Under the pieces are notes generated by a model, which was not told the origin of the DNA, did not search any database, and worked only from the letters and a program-made list of their open reading frames with translations. The position numbers and the translations under genes were made by a program. A stretch of 64,000 nucleotides of DNA from Mixta calida (GTDB taxonomy: Bacteria > Pseudomonadota > Gammaproteobacteria > Enterobacterales > Enterobacteriaceae): positions 2,028,540-2,092,539 of the forward strand of contig NZ_CP026378.1 in NCBI RefSeq assembly GCF_002953215.1, written 5' to 3'. Positions within the stretch are counted from its first letter, which is position 1; every line of letters starts with the position of its first letter. This document shows positions 28,523-40,479 of the stretch, piece after piece.

Positions 28523-28730
28523 CTATTTAAATACGAAGACTTCCCTGGCGAGCGGGGCGATGTTATCGGTATCGCCATAGATCGCCACGGTGATGCAGTT
28601 CAGTCACTCGTGATAAGAAGGATGACCTCCTCTCGCCTCGTCCTGAGCAATTAAGCGTCAATACCGACCCATCCAGCGCCAAAGTATGAGCCCAGGCGCA
28701 AAGCGTAAATCCTAAAAATACGCTTTCCAT
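28523..28730 (-). pseudogene. decayed gene for a small secreted protein
   Basis: An ATG at 28730 opens MESVFLGFTLCAWAHTLAL, a plausible signal peptide, then DGSVLTLNCSG. After a frameshift near 28650 the neighbouring frame continues AQDEARGGHPSYHE, a TGA at 28604-28606 where TGG would give Trp, then LNCITVAIYGDTDNIAPLAR and a stop at 28523. The joined protein would be about 68 residues with paired Asn-Cys motifs. The family is not recognised, and the reconstruction is by eye. Confidence 0.4.
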
Positions 28731-28960
28731 GATAAGGCAGCGCCTTGTTTAACACTCGGTCTCAGGCTGAATATTGCACCGTGTCATGCTGTAAGTTTGA
28801 GTAATGGTGATTTATATGGTTAAGGAGGCGGAGCGTAGAGGATCGGGAGCCGATAATATGGCCGCCGAATCCCGGTCAGGCCATAAAGAGTGTTAAAAAG
28901 ATCACAAAGCAGATATTCGGAAGAGATCTCTTTCTCGCCAATGAGGCATCAAGAGAAATA
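28731..28960. other. spacer without recognised gene
   Basis: Lower-GC sequence between the decayed gene and the oxidoreductase. No credible frame, tRNA or clear promoter was found. Confidence 0.4.
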
Positions 28961-29953
28961 TTACTCCACGGTTACAATGATTTTTCCTGTCTGTCCATTT
29001 GCTTCCATGTAGCGATGCGCTTCTGCAATCTCTTCGAACCTGAAGGTTTTATCGATTACCGGTTTCAGTTTGCCAGAACGCAGGCCTTCTGTGACGAAGG
29101 ACTTCGCACGCGCCATTTTTTCCACGTCGGTGGTAATTTCGAACAGCTCATAGCCGCGTAGCGTGAGGTGTTTACCGAGAATGTCGAATACCGGCACAAG
29201 CATGTCTCGGCTGTCGAGCGCACCATACTGGAAGAATATGCCTTGCGGCGCCATGGTTTGAGTCAACTTCGCCACGTCCGGGCCACCAACAGGATCAAAA
29301 ACAATGTGGGCACCTTCGCCATTCGTTGCCCGGTTGATTTCAGCCACCATATCCTGTTCCGCAGTAGCAATAACGTGAGCAGCCCCTGCCTTCAGCAGCA
29401 TGTCGCGTTTTTCGCTGGTACGGGTCAGGGCAACAGGTTTAGCACCCAGCATGTTTGCGATCTGAATGGCGGCCAGGCCAACGCTGCTTGATGCTGCGCG
29501 GATAACCACATTCTGACCAGCCTGCAGGTTACCGTACTCAACCAGCGCGCCATAAGCCGTTACGTACATCATCCAGCTTGCGGCGGCTTCTTCAAAAGAC
29601 AAATTGTCAGGGTGTTTCACCACCGCGTGCACCGGGGCGTTAACCAACTCACCGTACATGGCGTATTCGTTAAACATGAATGAAGGGATCACGCTGACCA
29701 GGTCCCCTTTGGCAAAATTTTCGCTATTCTCACCGACAGCTTCAACCACGCCAGCAGCTTCATAACCCAGGCGCGCCGGGAATTCAGGTTCAATCACATA
29801 CTGGCCATTGCGATACATAATTTCTGCGCGATTAAGACCTATTGCATGTACGCGGATTTGAACTTCTCCAGCAGCCGGTGCCGGCACTTGCACATCAATA
29901 ATTTCCAGAACCTCCGGGCCACCGGTGCGGTTAAAAGTAACAATTTTAGACAT
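28961..29953 (-). CDS. zinc-independent MDR-family alcohol dehydrogenase/quinone oxidoreductase
   Basis: 330-residue medium-chain dehydrogenase of the quinone-oxidoreductase type: an N-terminal GroES-like domain with AIGLNRAEIMYRNGQY and LGYEAAGVVEAVGENS, then an NADPH-binding domain. The usual GxGxxG is replaced by AASSSVGLAAIQIA, as in QOR-like members. Structural and catalytic zinc cysteines of true alcohol dehydrogenases are absent. AGGTC lies before the ATG. It follows a LysR gene on the same strand by 138 bases; lower GC than the core genes suggests acquisition. Substrate unknown. Confidence 0.85.
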   Translation of the reverse strand: MSKIVTFNRTGGPEVLEIIDVQVPAPAAGEVQIRVHAIGLNRAEIMYRNGQYVIEPEFPARLGYEAAGVVEAVGENSENFAKGDLVSVIPSFMFNEYAMYGELVNAPVHAVVKHPDNLSFEEAAASWMMYVTAYGALVEYGNLQAGQNVVIRAASSSVGLAAIQIANMLGAKPVALTRTSEKRDMLLKAGAAHVIATAEQDMVAEINRATNGEGAHIVFDPVGGPDVAKLTQTMAPQGIFFQYGALDSRDMLVPVFDILGKHLTLRGYELFEITTDVEKMARAKSFVTEGLRSGKLKPVIDKTFRFEEIAEAHRYMEANGQTGKIIVTVE

Positions 29954-30091
29954 ATTTAGACCTCGTCAGTTAGCGGTATACCTTACGATAGCGTAGAAGG
30001 TTTACTCGATTCGTCTGCGAATAAACTACGTCGTTGTGACCTGAGTAAAAACAGGCGCAGAGGAACTTCAGTGTTATTCATTTGATAACAA

Positions 30092-31003
30092 TCAGTCGGT
30101 TTCAGCCGATTTGCTGGCAAAAATTTCACTGAACCAGTCGATAAAGACGCGTACCTGGGGGGGAAGATAGCGCCTGTCCGGGTACATCACAGAGACGGGT
30201 TTGGAAACGGAAGGATACTGCGTCAGGATTTCTTCGAGCTTACCGGAAGCAATATGCGGGGCAAGGGCATGACAGGAGGCCTGAATAATACCCAAACCGG
30301 CCAGACCGCAGGACAACAGAACATCTGAGTTATCTACCAGCATGCTGCTGGCAGGGCGTAGGGAAACCACCACACCCTCTTCGATAAACTTCCATTCCAT
30401 CACATCACGACTGTGATCGCTGAAAAAGTTAACTGCCCGGTGCCGCTCCAGGTCTGCCAGCGTCTCTGGTCGTCCGTACCGTTGAAGATAGGAAGGTGCA
30501 GCGCAGGTGACCATTCTGATTTCGCCAAGACGTCTGGAAATAAAGCTTGATTCCTGCAACTCGCCCAGACGCACCACGCAGTCCACACCTTCAGTGATCA
30601 GATCGCTTTTTTTATCCGATGAAACCAGCACGACTTCAATATCGGGATAGAGCGACTGGAACTGTGCCAGATGGGGAATAATGATGGCATGAGCCAGCGA
30701 AAGCGGAACATCAAGCCGGAGCTGCCCACGCGGTGGTAGAGTCAGTGAAAAGTTGGCCATCATGCCATCAACTTCAGCCAGAACCTGTTTGGCTCGCTGG
30801 TAAAATTCGTCACTTTTAGCCGTAATGCTTAGCTTGCGGGTAGTACGGTGAAGGAGTTTTACTCCGAGGTCGTCCTCGAGTTGCTGTATCGCTTTACTCA
30901 CAGCAGGGCGGTGCAACTGCAGGATATCAGCGGCTTTAGTAAAGCTGCCTTGATCAACAACCTGTATAAAAATATTTATATATTCAATCATGTTAGAACG
31001 CAT
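30092..31003 (-). CDS. LysR-type transcriptional regulator
   Basis: 303-residue regulator with an N-terminal winged helix (FIQVVDQGSFTKAADILQLHR, then AVSKAIQQLEDDLGVKLLHR) and a C-terminal periplasmic-binding-like effector domain (GQLRLDVPLSLAHAIIIP). It belongs to the large LysR subgroup typified by redox and aldehyde-response regulators. The first ATG is chosen because AGGTGG precedes it. It lies upstream of, and on the same strand as, the MDR oxidoreductase, which is its most likely target; the divergently placed partner gene has decayed to a fragment. Effector unknown. Confidence 0.9.
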   Translation of the reverse strand: MRSNMIEYINIFIQVVDQGSFTKAADILQLHRPAVSKAIQQLEDDLGVKLLHRTTRKLSITAKSDEFYQRAKQVLAEVDGMMANFSLTLPPRGQLRLDVPLSLAHAIIIPHLAQFQSLYPDIEVVLVSSDKKSDLITEGVDCVVRLGELQESSFISRRLGEIRMVTCAAPSYLQRYGRPETLADLERHRAVNFFSDHSRDVMEWKFIEEGVVVSLRPASSMLVDNSDVLLSCGLAGLGIIQASCHALAPHIASGKLEEILTQYPSVSKPVSVMYPDRRYLPPQVRVFIDWFSEIFASKSAETD

Positions 31004-31061
31004 AACACCACCTGATTCCCTAATCTGCCTGCCGCGCGCCGGTCCGTTTTATCATACGGAT

Positions 31062-31173
31062 TTATTTATCACGTGAGTTAGCGACCTTTACGCGATGCCC
31101 TGCAGCAGCCAATTTACGCGCCAGATGCGCCGATGTTTCCTGTGCCGATGATGCCAGTCTTTATAATAAACAT
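31062..31173 (-). pseudogene. truncated fragment of an F420-type NADP reductase-like gene
   Basis: The minus strand encodes the first 30 or so residues of a Rossmann-fold protein: ATG at 31173, IKTGIIGTGNIGAS, then a two-base loss (TCTCTGG read as TCTGG) and ARKLAAAGHRVKVANSRDK before a TAA at 31062. GTGNIG and the ANSR motif are typical of NADPH-dependent F420 reductase-like proteins. The rest of the gene is absent. AAGCGAG precedes the ATG. Confidence 0.6.
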
Positions 31174-31379
31174 CTCGCTTATAGGGTATGACACACCGCT
31201 TATTCAGGCGCGGGGTGGGAAAGCGCAGTGAGCAACAGATTATTACGGTTGAGGAAGAGGCAACAGAAGGCGATGCGCTAAGCGAAGTAAATATGACCGG
31301 GGAAATGACAGGCGTTTACGCTAATGATGCCTTTGTCAGGTATCCGCCTGTTTTACATCCATCTTTAAGCGTGTAAGAT

Positions 31380-31551
31380 GTTCACTCTTCAACAGTTACC
31401 CGGCTCGGTCACTTTTGAACAGGTGTACCATGGCGTGTACCAAATTAGCAATTGTGGGTTAGTTTGGTCGGGTAAGCTACTGAAAACTCTCTTAAACCAA
31501 TGTTTGCATGTAATCTTTCGTGTGGGTTACCACTGCATTTAAGGATATGAA
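31380..31551 (+). promoter_or_regulatory. thrS leader with autoregulatory operator
   Basis: The sequence before thrS closely follows the E. coli thrS leader, where threonyl-tRNA synthetase binds a tRNA-like fold and represses its own translation. The tRNA-Thr-like anticodon CGT lies in TTCGTGTGG at 31519-31521, next to a GTGG-GTTA-CCAC hairpin, just upstream of the AAGGATATGAA ribosome site. The 31174-31379 stretch before it holds nothing recognisable. Confidence 0.7.
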
Positions 31552-33480
31552 ATGCCTGTAATTACTCTTCCTGACGGCAGTCAACGCAGCTACGATCGCG
31601 CCATTAGCGTAATGGAGATCGCGCAGGATATCGGTCCGGGTCTGGCGAAAGCCTGCATCGCGGGTCGCGTTAACGGCGAGCTGGTGGACGCGGTCGATCC
31701 GATCGCGGAAGATGCGTCCGTCGCGATCATTACCGCTAAAGATGAAGCCGGTCTGGAAATTATTCGCCACTCCTGCGCGCATCTTCTCGGCCATGCGATG
31801 AAACAGCTTTGGCCGAACGCCAAAATGGCGATTGGTCCGGTTATCGATAACGGCTTCTATTACGACGTCGACCTCGATCACACCCTGACGCAGGAAGATC
31901 TCGATCGCCTGGAAAAGCGTATGCATGAGCTGGCCGAAACCAACTATGACGTCGTCAAGAAAAAGGTCAGCTGGCAGGAAGCGCGCGATGTGTTCGCCGA
32001 GCGCGGCGAAAACTACAAAACCACCATTCTGGATGAGAACATCAGCCACGACGATCGTCCCGGCCTCTATCATCATGAAGAATATGTGGATATGTGCCGC
32101 GGCCCGCACGTGCCGAACATGCGTTTCTGCCACCATTTTAAGCTGCAGAAAATCGCGGGCGCCTACTGGCGCGGCGACAGCAGCAACAAAATGCTGCAGC
32201 GCATCTACGGCACCGCCTGGGCGGACAAAAAGCAGCTGAACGCCTATCTGCAGCGTCTGGAAGAGGCCGCCAAGCGCGACCACCGCAAGATCGGCAAGCA
32301 GCTCGATCTTTACCACATGCAGGAAGAAGCGCCAGGTATGGTGTTCTGGCATAACGACGGCTGGACCATCTTCCGCGAGCTGGAAACCTTCGTCCGCAGC
32401 AAGCTGAAAGAGTATCAGTACCAGGAAGTGAAAGGTCCGTTCATGATGGACCGCGTGCTGTGGGAAAAAACCGGCCACTGGGAAAACTACAAAGAGGCGA
32501 TGTTCACCACCGCTTCCGAAAACCGTGAATACTGCATCAAGCCGATGAACTGTCCCGGCCACGTGCAGATTTTCAATCAGGGACTAAAATCATACCGCGA
32601 CCTGCCGTTACGCATGGCGGAGTTCGGCAGCTGCCACCGTAACGAGCCGTCAGGCGCGTTGCACGGTCTGATGCGCGTACGCGGCTTTACTCAGGACGAC
32701 GCTCACATCTTCTGTACGGAAGAGCAGGTGCGCGCTGAAGTCAACAGCTGCATCAAAATGGTGTACGACATGTACAGCACCTTCGGTTTCGAGAAAATCG
32801 TGGTGAAACTGTCTACCCGTCCTGAAAAACGCATCGGCAGCGATGAGCTATGGGATCGCGCTGAGGCGGATCTCGCCGCCGCGCTGGCGGAGAACGACAT
32901 TCCGTTCGAGTACCAGCCGGGCGAGGGCGCGTTCTACGGTCCGAAAATTGAGTTTACCCTGCATGACTGCCTGGATCGTCCGTGGCAGTGCGGCACCGTT
33001 CAGCTCGACTTCTCTTTGCCGAGCCGTCTGAGCGCTTCGTATGTGGGTGAAAATAACGAACGTCAGGTGCCGGTGATGATTCACCGTGCTATTCTGGGTT
33101 CAATGGAACGCTTTATCGGTATTCTCACTGAAGAATACGCCGGTTTTTATCCAACCTGGCTGGCGCCGGTACAAGCGGTGGTGATGAATATCACCGACGG
33201 GCAGTCTGATTATGTCAACGAATTAACGCGAAAATTACAGAATGCGGGCATTCGTGTAAAAGCAGACTTGAGAAACGAGAAGATTGGCTTTAAAATTCGC
33301 GAGCACACATTGCGTCGCGTCCCTTATATGCTGGTCTGCGGTGATAAAGAGGTAGAAGCCGGTAAAGTGGCTGTACGTACCCGCCGCGGTAAAGACCTCG
33401 GGTCCATGGACGTAGATGTGCTGATCGAGAAGCTGCAGCAAGAAATACGCAGCCGCAATCTTCATCAATTGGAGGAATAA
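31552..33480 (+). CDS. thrS: threonyl-tRNA synthetase
   Basis: Class II aminoacyl-tRNA synthetase that charges tRNA-Thr and edits Ser. The product has 642 residues, as in E. coli. Order: N-terminal TGS domain (residues 1-60), editing domain with [11 protein letters not shown] near 73 and a second metal-binding His/Cys cluster, catalytic core with zinc-ligand Cys in PMNCPGHV and His in [11 protein letters not shown], and a C-terminal anticodon-binding domain. It heads the thrS-infC-rpmI-rplT-pheST-ihfA cluster and its stop is three bases from the infC start. Confidence 0.99.
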   Translation: MPVITLPDGSQRSYDRAISVMEIAQDIGPGLAKACIAGRVNGELVDAVDPIAEDASVAIITAKDEAGLEIIRHSCAHLLGHAMKQLWPNAKMAIGPVIDNGFYYDVDLDHTLTQEDLDRLEKRMHELAETNYDVVKKKVSWQEARDVFAERGENYKTTILDENISHDDRPGLYHHEEYVDMCRGPHVPNMRFCHHFKLQKIAGAYWRGDSSNKMLQRIYGTAWADKKQLNAYLQRLEEAAKRDHRKIGKQLDLYHMQEEAPGMVFWHNDGWTIFRELETFVRSKLKEYQYQEVKGPFMMDRVLWEKTGHWENYKEAMFTTASENREYCIKPMNCPGHVQIFNQGLKSYRDLPLRMAEFGSCHRNEPSGALHGLMRVRGFTQDDAHIFCTEEQVRAEVNSCIKMVYDMYSTFGFEKIVVKLSTRPEKRIGSDELWDRAEADLAAALAENDIPFEYQPGEGAFYGPKIEFTLHDCLDRPWQCGTVQLDFSLPSRLSASYVGENNERQVPVMIHRAILGSMERFIGILTEEYAGFYPTWLAPVQAVVMNITDGQSDYVNELTRKLQNAGIRVKADLRNEKIGFKIREHTLRRVPYMLVCGDKEVEAGKVAVRTRRGKDLGSMDVDVLIEKLQQEIRSRNLHQLEE

Positions 33481-34026
<546 letters not shown>

Positions 34027-34044
34027 GCTTTCAAGTAATAGCGT

Positions 34045-34066
34045 CGCGCAGCGTTCGCGCTGTGCG
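34045..34066 (+). promoter_or_regulatory. infC-rpmI leader hairpin
   Basis: CGCGCAGCG and CGCTGTGCG pair with one wobble around a TTCG tetraloop, between infC and rpmI. In E. coli this leader takes part in L20 repression of rpmI-rplT; the exact pseudoknot was not worked out here. Confidence 0.5.
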
Positions 34067-34123
34067 GCTGTTATTCGCCTGTCTGGTTCATTTTATTAAC
34101 AATGCGAAGTGGATATTTTATAA

Positions 34124-34321
<198 letters not shown>

Positions 34322-34346
34322 GTTATTTTTTTAAATCAGAATATAG

Positions 34347-34718
<372 letters not shown>

Positions 34719-34727
34719 GTCAGATGG

Positions 34728-34753
34728 AAGAGGGAGCTTGCTCCCTCTTTTAT
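34728..34753 (+). terminator. intrinsic terminator of rplT
   Basis: AAGAGGGAGC and GCTCCCTCTT form a hairpin followed by TTATT, ten bases past the rplT stop. Confidence 0.82.
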
Positions 34754-34775
34754 TATCTGTAACCACAGCAAAAGA

Positions 34776-34805
34776 TTGACTTTTCCGCCTGCTGGCATTT
34801 CAATA
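34776..34805 (+). promoter_or_regulatory. candidate promoter of pheM-pheST
   Basis: TTGACT at 34776 and TTCAAT or TCAATA near 34800 stand at 17-18 base spacing, upstream of the pheM leader and after the rplT terminator. Confidence 0.45.
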
Positions 34806-34840
34806 GAGCCGTCTGACGCAAGCGACAAGGTAAACCAAGC

Positions 34841-34882
34841 ATGTACGCTATTTTCCGTTTCTTTTTTTACTTTAGCACCTGA
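34841..34882 (+). CDS. pheM: pheST operon leader peptide
   Basis: A 13-residue peptide, MYAIFRFFFYFST, with five Phe codons in eight positions. It matches the E. coli PheM leader (14 residues) except near the start. Ribosome stalling at the Phe codons when charged tRNA-Phe is scarce would prevent formation of the downstream attenuator. Position between rplT and pheS is the same as in E. coli. Confidence 0.93.
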   Translation: MYAIFRFFFYFST

Positions 34883-34929
34883 ATTCCGGGGGCTTGTGCG
34901 CAAAGAAAAGAAACGACAAATCGCGCTGA

Positions 34930-34956
34930 AAGCCTCCCTCGTGGAGGCTTTTTTGT
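34930..34956 (+). terminator. pheST attenuator
   Basis: AAGCCTCC and GGAGGCTT pair around CTCGT and run into TTTTTGTTTT, 48 bases past pheM and ahead of pheS. This is the terminator arm of Phe attenuation. Confidence 0.9.
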
Positions 34957-34961
34957 TTTAA

Positions 34962-36014
<1,053 letters not shown>

Positions 36015-36028
36015 GGGCAGGTTATCCA

Positions 36029-38416
36029 ATGAAATTCAGTGAACTCTGGTTACGCGAATGGGTAAACCCGGCTCTTGACAGCGCGGCCCTGGCGGAACAA
36101 ATCACCATGGCGGGCCTGGAAGTCGACGGCATCGAGCCTGTCGCAGGCGCGTTCCACGGCGTAGTGGTAGGCGAAGTAGTGGAATGCGGCCAGCATCCTA
36201 ACGCTGACAAGCTGCGCGTAACCAAAGTCAACGTCGGCGGCGATCGCCTGCTGGATATCGTTTGCGGCGCGCCAAACTGCCGTCAGGGGCTGAAAGTGGC
36301 GGTCGCCACCGTCGGCGCGGTGCTGCCGGGCGATTTTAAAATCAAAGCGGCTAAGCTGCGCGGCGAGCCGTCGGAAGGGATGCTTTGCTCCTTCTCTGAA
36401 CTGGCCATCAGCGACGATCACGACGGCATTATCGAGCTGCCGGCAGATGCGCCGATCGGCGCCGATATCCGTGAATACCTGAAGCTCGACGATAACAGCA
36501 TTGAAATCAGCATCACGCCGAACCGCGCCGATTGTTTTGGCATTATCGGCGTGGCGCGTGACGTTGCAGTGCTGAACGGCCTGCCGCTCACCGCGCCGGA
36601 AATCGCGGCGGTGCCGGCCACTATCAACGATACGCTGCCGGTGCGTGTAGACGCCACCGACGCCTGTCCGCGCTATCTGAGCCGCGTTGTAAAGGGCATC
36701 AACGTCAAGGCTGCGACGCCGCTGTGGATGAAAGAGAAGCTGCGTCGCTGCGGCATTCGCTCTATCGATCCGGTGGTTGACGTGACCAACTACGTGCTGC
36801 TGGAGCTGGGGCAGCCGATGCACGCCTTCGATCTCGATCGCATCGACGGCGGTATCGTGGTGCGCATGGCGCAGCAGGATGAAACCCTGACGCTGCTGGA
36901 CGGCAATGAAGTGAAACTTGGCGACGACACGCTGGTGATCGCCGACCATCATAAAGCGCTGGCGATGGGCGGCATTTTCGGCGGCGAGCATTCCGGCGTC
37001 AACGAAGAGACCCGCAACGTGCTGCTGGAGTGCGCCTGGTTCGCGCCGCTGGCGATTACCGGTCGTGCCCGTCGTCACGGCCTGCATACCGATGCGTCGC
37101 ACCGCTACGAGCGCGGCGTCGACCCGGCGCTGCAGCAACTGGCCATGGAGCGCGCGACGCGCCTGCTGCTGGATATTTGCGGCGGCGAAGCGGGCCCGGT
37201 AGTGGACAACAGCGTGCAGGAAAAACTGCCGGCGCAGGCGACCATTACGCTGCGTCGTGAAAAGCTGGATCGTCTGATCGGCCACCATATCGACGACCGT
37301 CAGGTAACCGACATCTTGCAGCGTCTGGGTTGCGATGTCAGCGTTGGCGAAGGCGAGTGGCGCGCGGTTGCGCCGAGCTGGCGTTTCGATATGGCCATCG
37401 AAGAAGATTTGATTGAAGAAGTGGCGCGCGTTTACGGCTACAACAACATTCCTGACGTGCCGGTGAAAGCCGACCTGGTGATGACGCAGCATCGCGAAGC
37501 GGATCTCTCCCTGAAGCGCGTAAAGGCGATGCTGGTGGATAAAGGCTATCAGGAAGCGATCACCTACAGCTTTGTCGACCCGAAAGTACAGGCGCTGCTG
37601 CATCCGGGCGAAGAGGCGCTGATCCTGCCAAGCCCGATCTCCAGCGATATGTCCGCCATGCGTCTGTCGCTGTGGACCGGCCTGCTCTCTGCGGTGGTCT
37701 ACAACCAGAACCGTCAGCAGGGCCGTGTGCGCCTGTTTGAAAGCGGCCTGCGCTTTGTGCCGGATACGCAAGCAGATTTGGGCATCCGACAGGATGTTAT
37801 GCTGGCAGGCGTACTGAGCGGCAACCGCTACGAAGAGCACTGGGACCTGGCGCGTCAGACGGTCGACTTCTATGATTTAAAAGGTGATTTAGAAGCGGTG
37901 CTGGAGTTGACCGGCAAGCTGGACGCAATCGAGTTCCGCGCAGAAGCGAATCCAGCTCTGCATCCAGGCCAGAGCGCAGCGATTTATTTACAGGGCGAGC
38001 GCATCGGTTACATCGGCGTGGTGCATCCGGAACTGGAGCGCAAGCTGGATCTCAATGGCCGCACCTTAGTATTTGAACTGCTTTGGAATAAGGTCGCAAA
38101 CCGCGTCCTGCCTGACGCGCGCGAAATTTCTCGCTTCCCGGCGAACCGCCGCGACATCGCCGTTGTGGTGGCTGAAACGGTTCCTGCAGCAGATATCATT
38201 GCGGAGTGTAAGAAAGTTGGCGCAAATCAGATAGTTGGCGTAAACTTGTTTGACGTGTACCGCGGTAAGGGTGTAAACGAAGGGTTTAAGAGCCTTGCGA
38301 TTAGCCTGATTTTGCAAGATACCAGCCGGACACTCGAAGAAGACGAGATTGCTGCAACCGTCGCCAACTGCGTTGCGGCATTAAAAGAGCGATTCCAGGC
38401 AACCTTGAGGGATTGA
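36029..38416 (+). CDS. pheT: phenylalanyl-tRNA synthetase beta chain
   Basis: 795-residue beta subunit, E. coli length. It has an N-terminal tRNA-binding EMAP-like domain (residues 40-150, [19 protein letters not shown]), B3/B4 editing domain, B5 domain, a catalytically inactive class II core ([19 protein letters not shown]) and a C-terminal ferredoxin-fold anticodon-binding domain ([14 protein letters not shown]). The ribosome site is the AGG in GGGCAGG. ihfA follows after four bases. Confidence 0.99.
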   Translation: MKFSELWLREWVNPALDSAALAEQITMAGLEVDGIEPVAGAFHGVVVGEVVECGQHPNADKLRVTKVNVGGDRLLDIVCGAPNCRQGLKVAVATVGAVLPGDFKIKAAKLRGEPSEGMLCSFSELAISDDHDGIIELPADAPIGADIREYLKLDDNSIEISITPNRADCFGIIGVARDVAVLNGLPLTAPEIAAVPATINDTLPVRVDATDACPRYLSRVVKGINVKAATPLWMKEKLRRCGIRSIDPVVDVTNYVLLELGQPMHAFDLDRIDGGIVVRMAQQDETLTLLDGNEVKLGDDTLVIADHHKALAMGGIFGGEHSGVNEETRNVLLECAWFAPLAITGRARRHGLHTDASHRYERGVDPALQQLAMERATRLLLDICGGEAGPVVDNSVQEKLPAQATITLRREKLDRLIGHHIDDRQVTDILQRLGCDVSVGEGEWRAVAPSWRFDMAIEEDLIEEVARVYGYNNIPDVPVKADLVMTQHREADLSLKRVKAMLVDKGYQEAITYSFVDPKVQALLHPGEEALILPSPISSDMSAMRLSLWTGLLSAVVYNQNRQQGRVRLFESGLRFVPDTQADLGIRQDVMLAGVLSGNRYEEHWDLARQTVDFYDLKGDLEAVLELTGKLDAIEFRAEANPALHPGQSAAIYLQGERIGYIGVVHPELERKLDLNGRTLVFELLWNKVANRVLPDAREISRFPANRRDIAVVVAETVPAADIIAECKKVGANQIVGVNLFDVYRGKGVNEGFKSLAISLILQDTSRTLEEDEIAATVANCVAALKERFQATLRD

Positions 38417-38420
38417 ACCT

Positions 38421-38720
38421 ATGGCGCTTACAAAAGCTGATATGTCGGAATACCTGTTTGAAAAGCTGGGGCTGAGTAAACGGGATGCCAAAGAGCTGGT
38501 TGAACTGTTTTTCGAAGAGGTGAGAAGGGCTTTGGAAAACGGCGAGCAGGTCAAACTGTCTGGATTTGGCAACTTTGATCTTCGCGATAAAAATCAACGT
38601 CCGGGACGCAACCCAAAAACTGGCGAAGATATTCCCATCACTGCACGCCGTGTCGTGACGTTTCGCCCAGGACAAAAGCTGAAAAGCCGCGTCGAAAATG
38701 CTTCCCCAAAAAACAGCTGA
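38421..38720 (+). CDS. ihfA: integration host factor subunit alpha
   Basis: DNA-bending nucleoid protein, alpha subunit of the IHF heterodimer; 99 residues as in E. coli. [20 protein letters not shown] opens the helical body, and [12 protein letters not shown] holds the DNA-intercalating Pro arm. Four bases separate it from pheT, so it is cotranscribed; E. coli also has internal promoters within pheT, not examined here. Strong terminator downstream. Confidence 0.98.
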   Translation: MALTKADMSEYLFEKLGLSKRDAKELVELFFEEVRRALENGEQVKLSGFGNFDLRDKNQRPGRNPKTGEDIPITARRVVTFRPGQKLKSRVENASPKNS

Positions 38721-38735
38721 CTTGTCAGCCTGACA

Positions 38736-38761
38736 AAAGGCCGCCTCTGGCGGCCTTTTTT
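38736..38761 (+). terminator. intrinsic terminator of ihfA
   Basis: AAAGGCCGCC and GGCGGCCTTT pair perfectly around TCT, followed by TT. Confidence 0.92.
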
Positions 38762-38913
38762 ATTGCCTCTTTTTAGCCACGCTTTTCACGATGGCTTCAT
38801 AATGTAAGGAAAGCGTAAGTAAGCATGAAATAAGCCGAAAATCGTCCCTGGCTGATAGTGACACCCCGACGGGGGCGGTATAAAAACCGGGTGAGACAAT
38901 ATGAGGTCATCCG

Positions 38914-39351
38914 ATGAAAATAAAAAACGTTGTTCCCGGCATTATCCTGATTCTGTTCTCCGCGCTGCCCGTTGCCGCCAGCGCGGGCATGTCGCTTGAT
39001 ATTACGCCCGCAGGGGTCACCGTTCATATCGGCGATCGCGATCATCGAGGTTACTACTGGGACGGCTATGACTGGCGCGCGCCAAAATGGTGGCGGGAGC
39101 ATCACGGACGTCATCTGGGAGAGAAAGGGCCGCGCGGCTACTGGAACGGCAACGGCTGGCAGCCACATCCGCCGGCGCATCGCGCCCAGCCGCCTCATCA
39201 TGAGCCTGCGCATGACCGTCCACTGGCGCAGCGTAACGCGCATCAACACGATCGACCTGCGGCAGAACCGCATGGCAACGCTCGGCTGACCGCTGAGCGC
39301 CACGATAACGGCGCGCCTGGCCATCGCCCAGATTTTCAGCCGCACGGCTAA
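38914..39351 (+). CDS. secreted DUF2502-like protein
   Basis: 145-residue exported protein. A signal peptide ends near AASAG, followed by the DUF2502 core resembling E. coli YpeC: ITPAGVTVHIGDRDHRGYYW with WDGYDWR and KWWREHH repeats. The C-terminal 80 residues are His/Pro/Arg-rich and low in complexity. Not present at this place in E. coli. Starts behind a weak AGGTC. Function unknown; the His-rich tail could bind metal, which is speculation. Confidence 0.75.
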   Translation: MKIKNVVPGIILILFSALPVAASAGMSLDITPAGVTVHIGDRDHRGYYWDGYDWRAPKWWREHHGRHLGEKGPRGYWNGNGWQPHPPAHRAQPPHHEPAHDRPLAQRNAHQHDRPAAEPHGNARLTAERHDNGAPGHRPDFQPHG

Positions 39352-39460
39352 TTTTTTGCCGGGCGTCACTGCCGCGTCCGGCCGATCGCTTACCTTAACG
39401 CTTTCTTTTTTCCTTTCAGCCACTACAATCAAATCACTGTTTTTCTTATAAAACCACCTT

Positions 39461-40444
39461 ATGTCGCTGTTAAACGAACTCTCACGCCAGGCAGATCGCC
39501 GCGCCTGTCGCTGGCTACTGTGGCTGAGCCTGCTGGTGTTGGCGATGACGCTGCTAAGCCTCTGTGCTGGCGAACAGTGGATCTTGCCGACGCGCTGGCT
39601 CAGCCCGGAGGGCGAGCTGTTTATCTGGCAGCTGCGCCTGCCGCGCACGTTGAGCGTTCTGCTGGTGGGCGCGTCGCTGGCGATGGCGGGCTGCGTCATG
39701 CAGGCGCTGTTTGAAAATCCGCTGGCGGAGCCGGGCCTGCTGGGCGTATCAAACGGCGCGGGCGTCGGGCTGGTGCTGTGCGTCCTGCTGGGCAACGGTG
39801 ATTTCTGGGCTTTCAGCATGGCGGCCATCGCCGGCGCGCTGCTGGTTACGCTGATCCTGCTGCGCTTTGCGCGGCGGCATCTCTCCAACAGCCGCCTGCT
39901 GCTGGCAGGCGTCGCGCTGGGCATTATTTGCAGCGCGGTAATGACCTGGGTGGTCTATTTCAGCAGCAATCTCGATCTGCGCCAGCTAATGTACTGGATG
40001 ATGGGCGGCTTTAGCGGCATCGACTGGCGCTATCGCTGGCTGATGTTGGCGCTGCTGCCTGCGCTGTGCTGGTTAGGCTCGCAGGCGAAAATTCTGAATT
40101 TACTGGCGTTGGGTGAAACCAGCGCGCGCCAGCTGGGGCTGTCTGTTTTTCTGTGGCGCAACCTGCTGGTGGTGGCGATCGGCTGGCTGGTAGGCGTCAG
40201 CGTGGCGCTGGCTGGCGCGATCGGCTTTATCGGCCTGGTGGTGCCGCATCTGCTGCGGCTGAAAGGATTGACCGATCACCGGGCGCTGCTGCCTGCCAGC
40301 GCGCTGGCGGGGGCCGCCGTCTTGCTGGCGGCGGATATCATTGCCAGACTGGTACTCAGCGCAGCGGAATTACCCATCGGCGTCGTGACCGCCACGCTGG
40401 GTTCGCCGCTGTTTATTTGGCTATTACTGACGCAGCGCCGTTAA
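39461..40444 (+). CDS. btuC: vitamin B12 ABC transporter permease BtuC
   Basis: Inner-membrane permease of the BtuCDF cobalamin importer; 327 residues (E. coli 326) with about ten membrane helices. Family motifs include [40 protein letters not shown] and the coupling-helix region around [15 protein letters not shown]. First gene of btuCED, with btuE starting 35 bases later. Orthology is supported by position after ihfA. Confidence 0.97.
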   Translation: MSLLNELSRQADRRACRWLLWLSLLVLAMTLLSLCAGEQWILPTRWLSPEGELFIWQLRLPRTLSVLLVGASLAMAGCVMQALFENPLAEPGLLGVSNGAGVGLVLCVLLGNGDFWAFSMAAIAGALLVTLILLRFARRHLSNSRLLLAGVALGIICSAVMTWVVYFSSNLDLRQLMYWMMGGFSGIDWRYRWLMLALLPALCWLGSQAKILNLLALGETSARQLGLSVFLWRNLLVVAIGWLVGVSVALAGAIGFIGLVVPHLLRLKGLTDHRALLPASALAGAAVLLAADIIARLVLSAAELPIGVVTATLGSPLFIWLLLTQRR

Positions 40445-40479
40445 CGGCGCTGTTCCACACACCGAGACAGGAAACGCGC

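Noticed and set aside
31188-31376. 62-codon open frame before thrS
   Set aside because: No ribosome site and no recognisable protein sequence; it runs up to the conserved thrS leader.
36050-37840. 596-codon open frame antisense to pheT
   Set aside because: Same reason: a shadow of the pheT codon pattern without start signals or a recognisable domain.
39017-39351. His/Pro-rich tail of the DUF2502-like protein as a separate metal-binding gene
   Set aside because: It is continuous with the upstream signal peptide and DUF2502 core in one frame.
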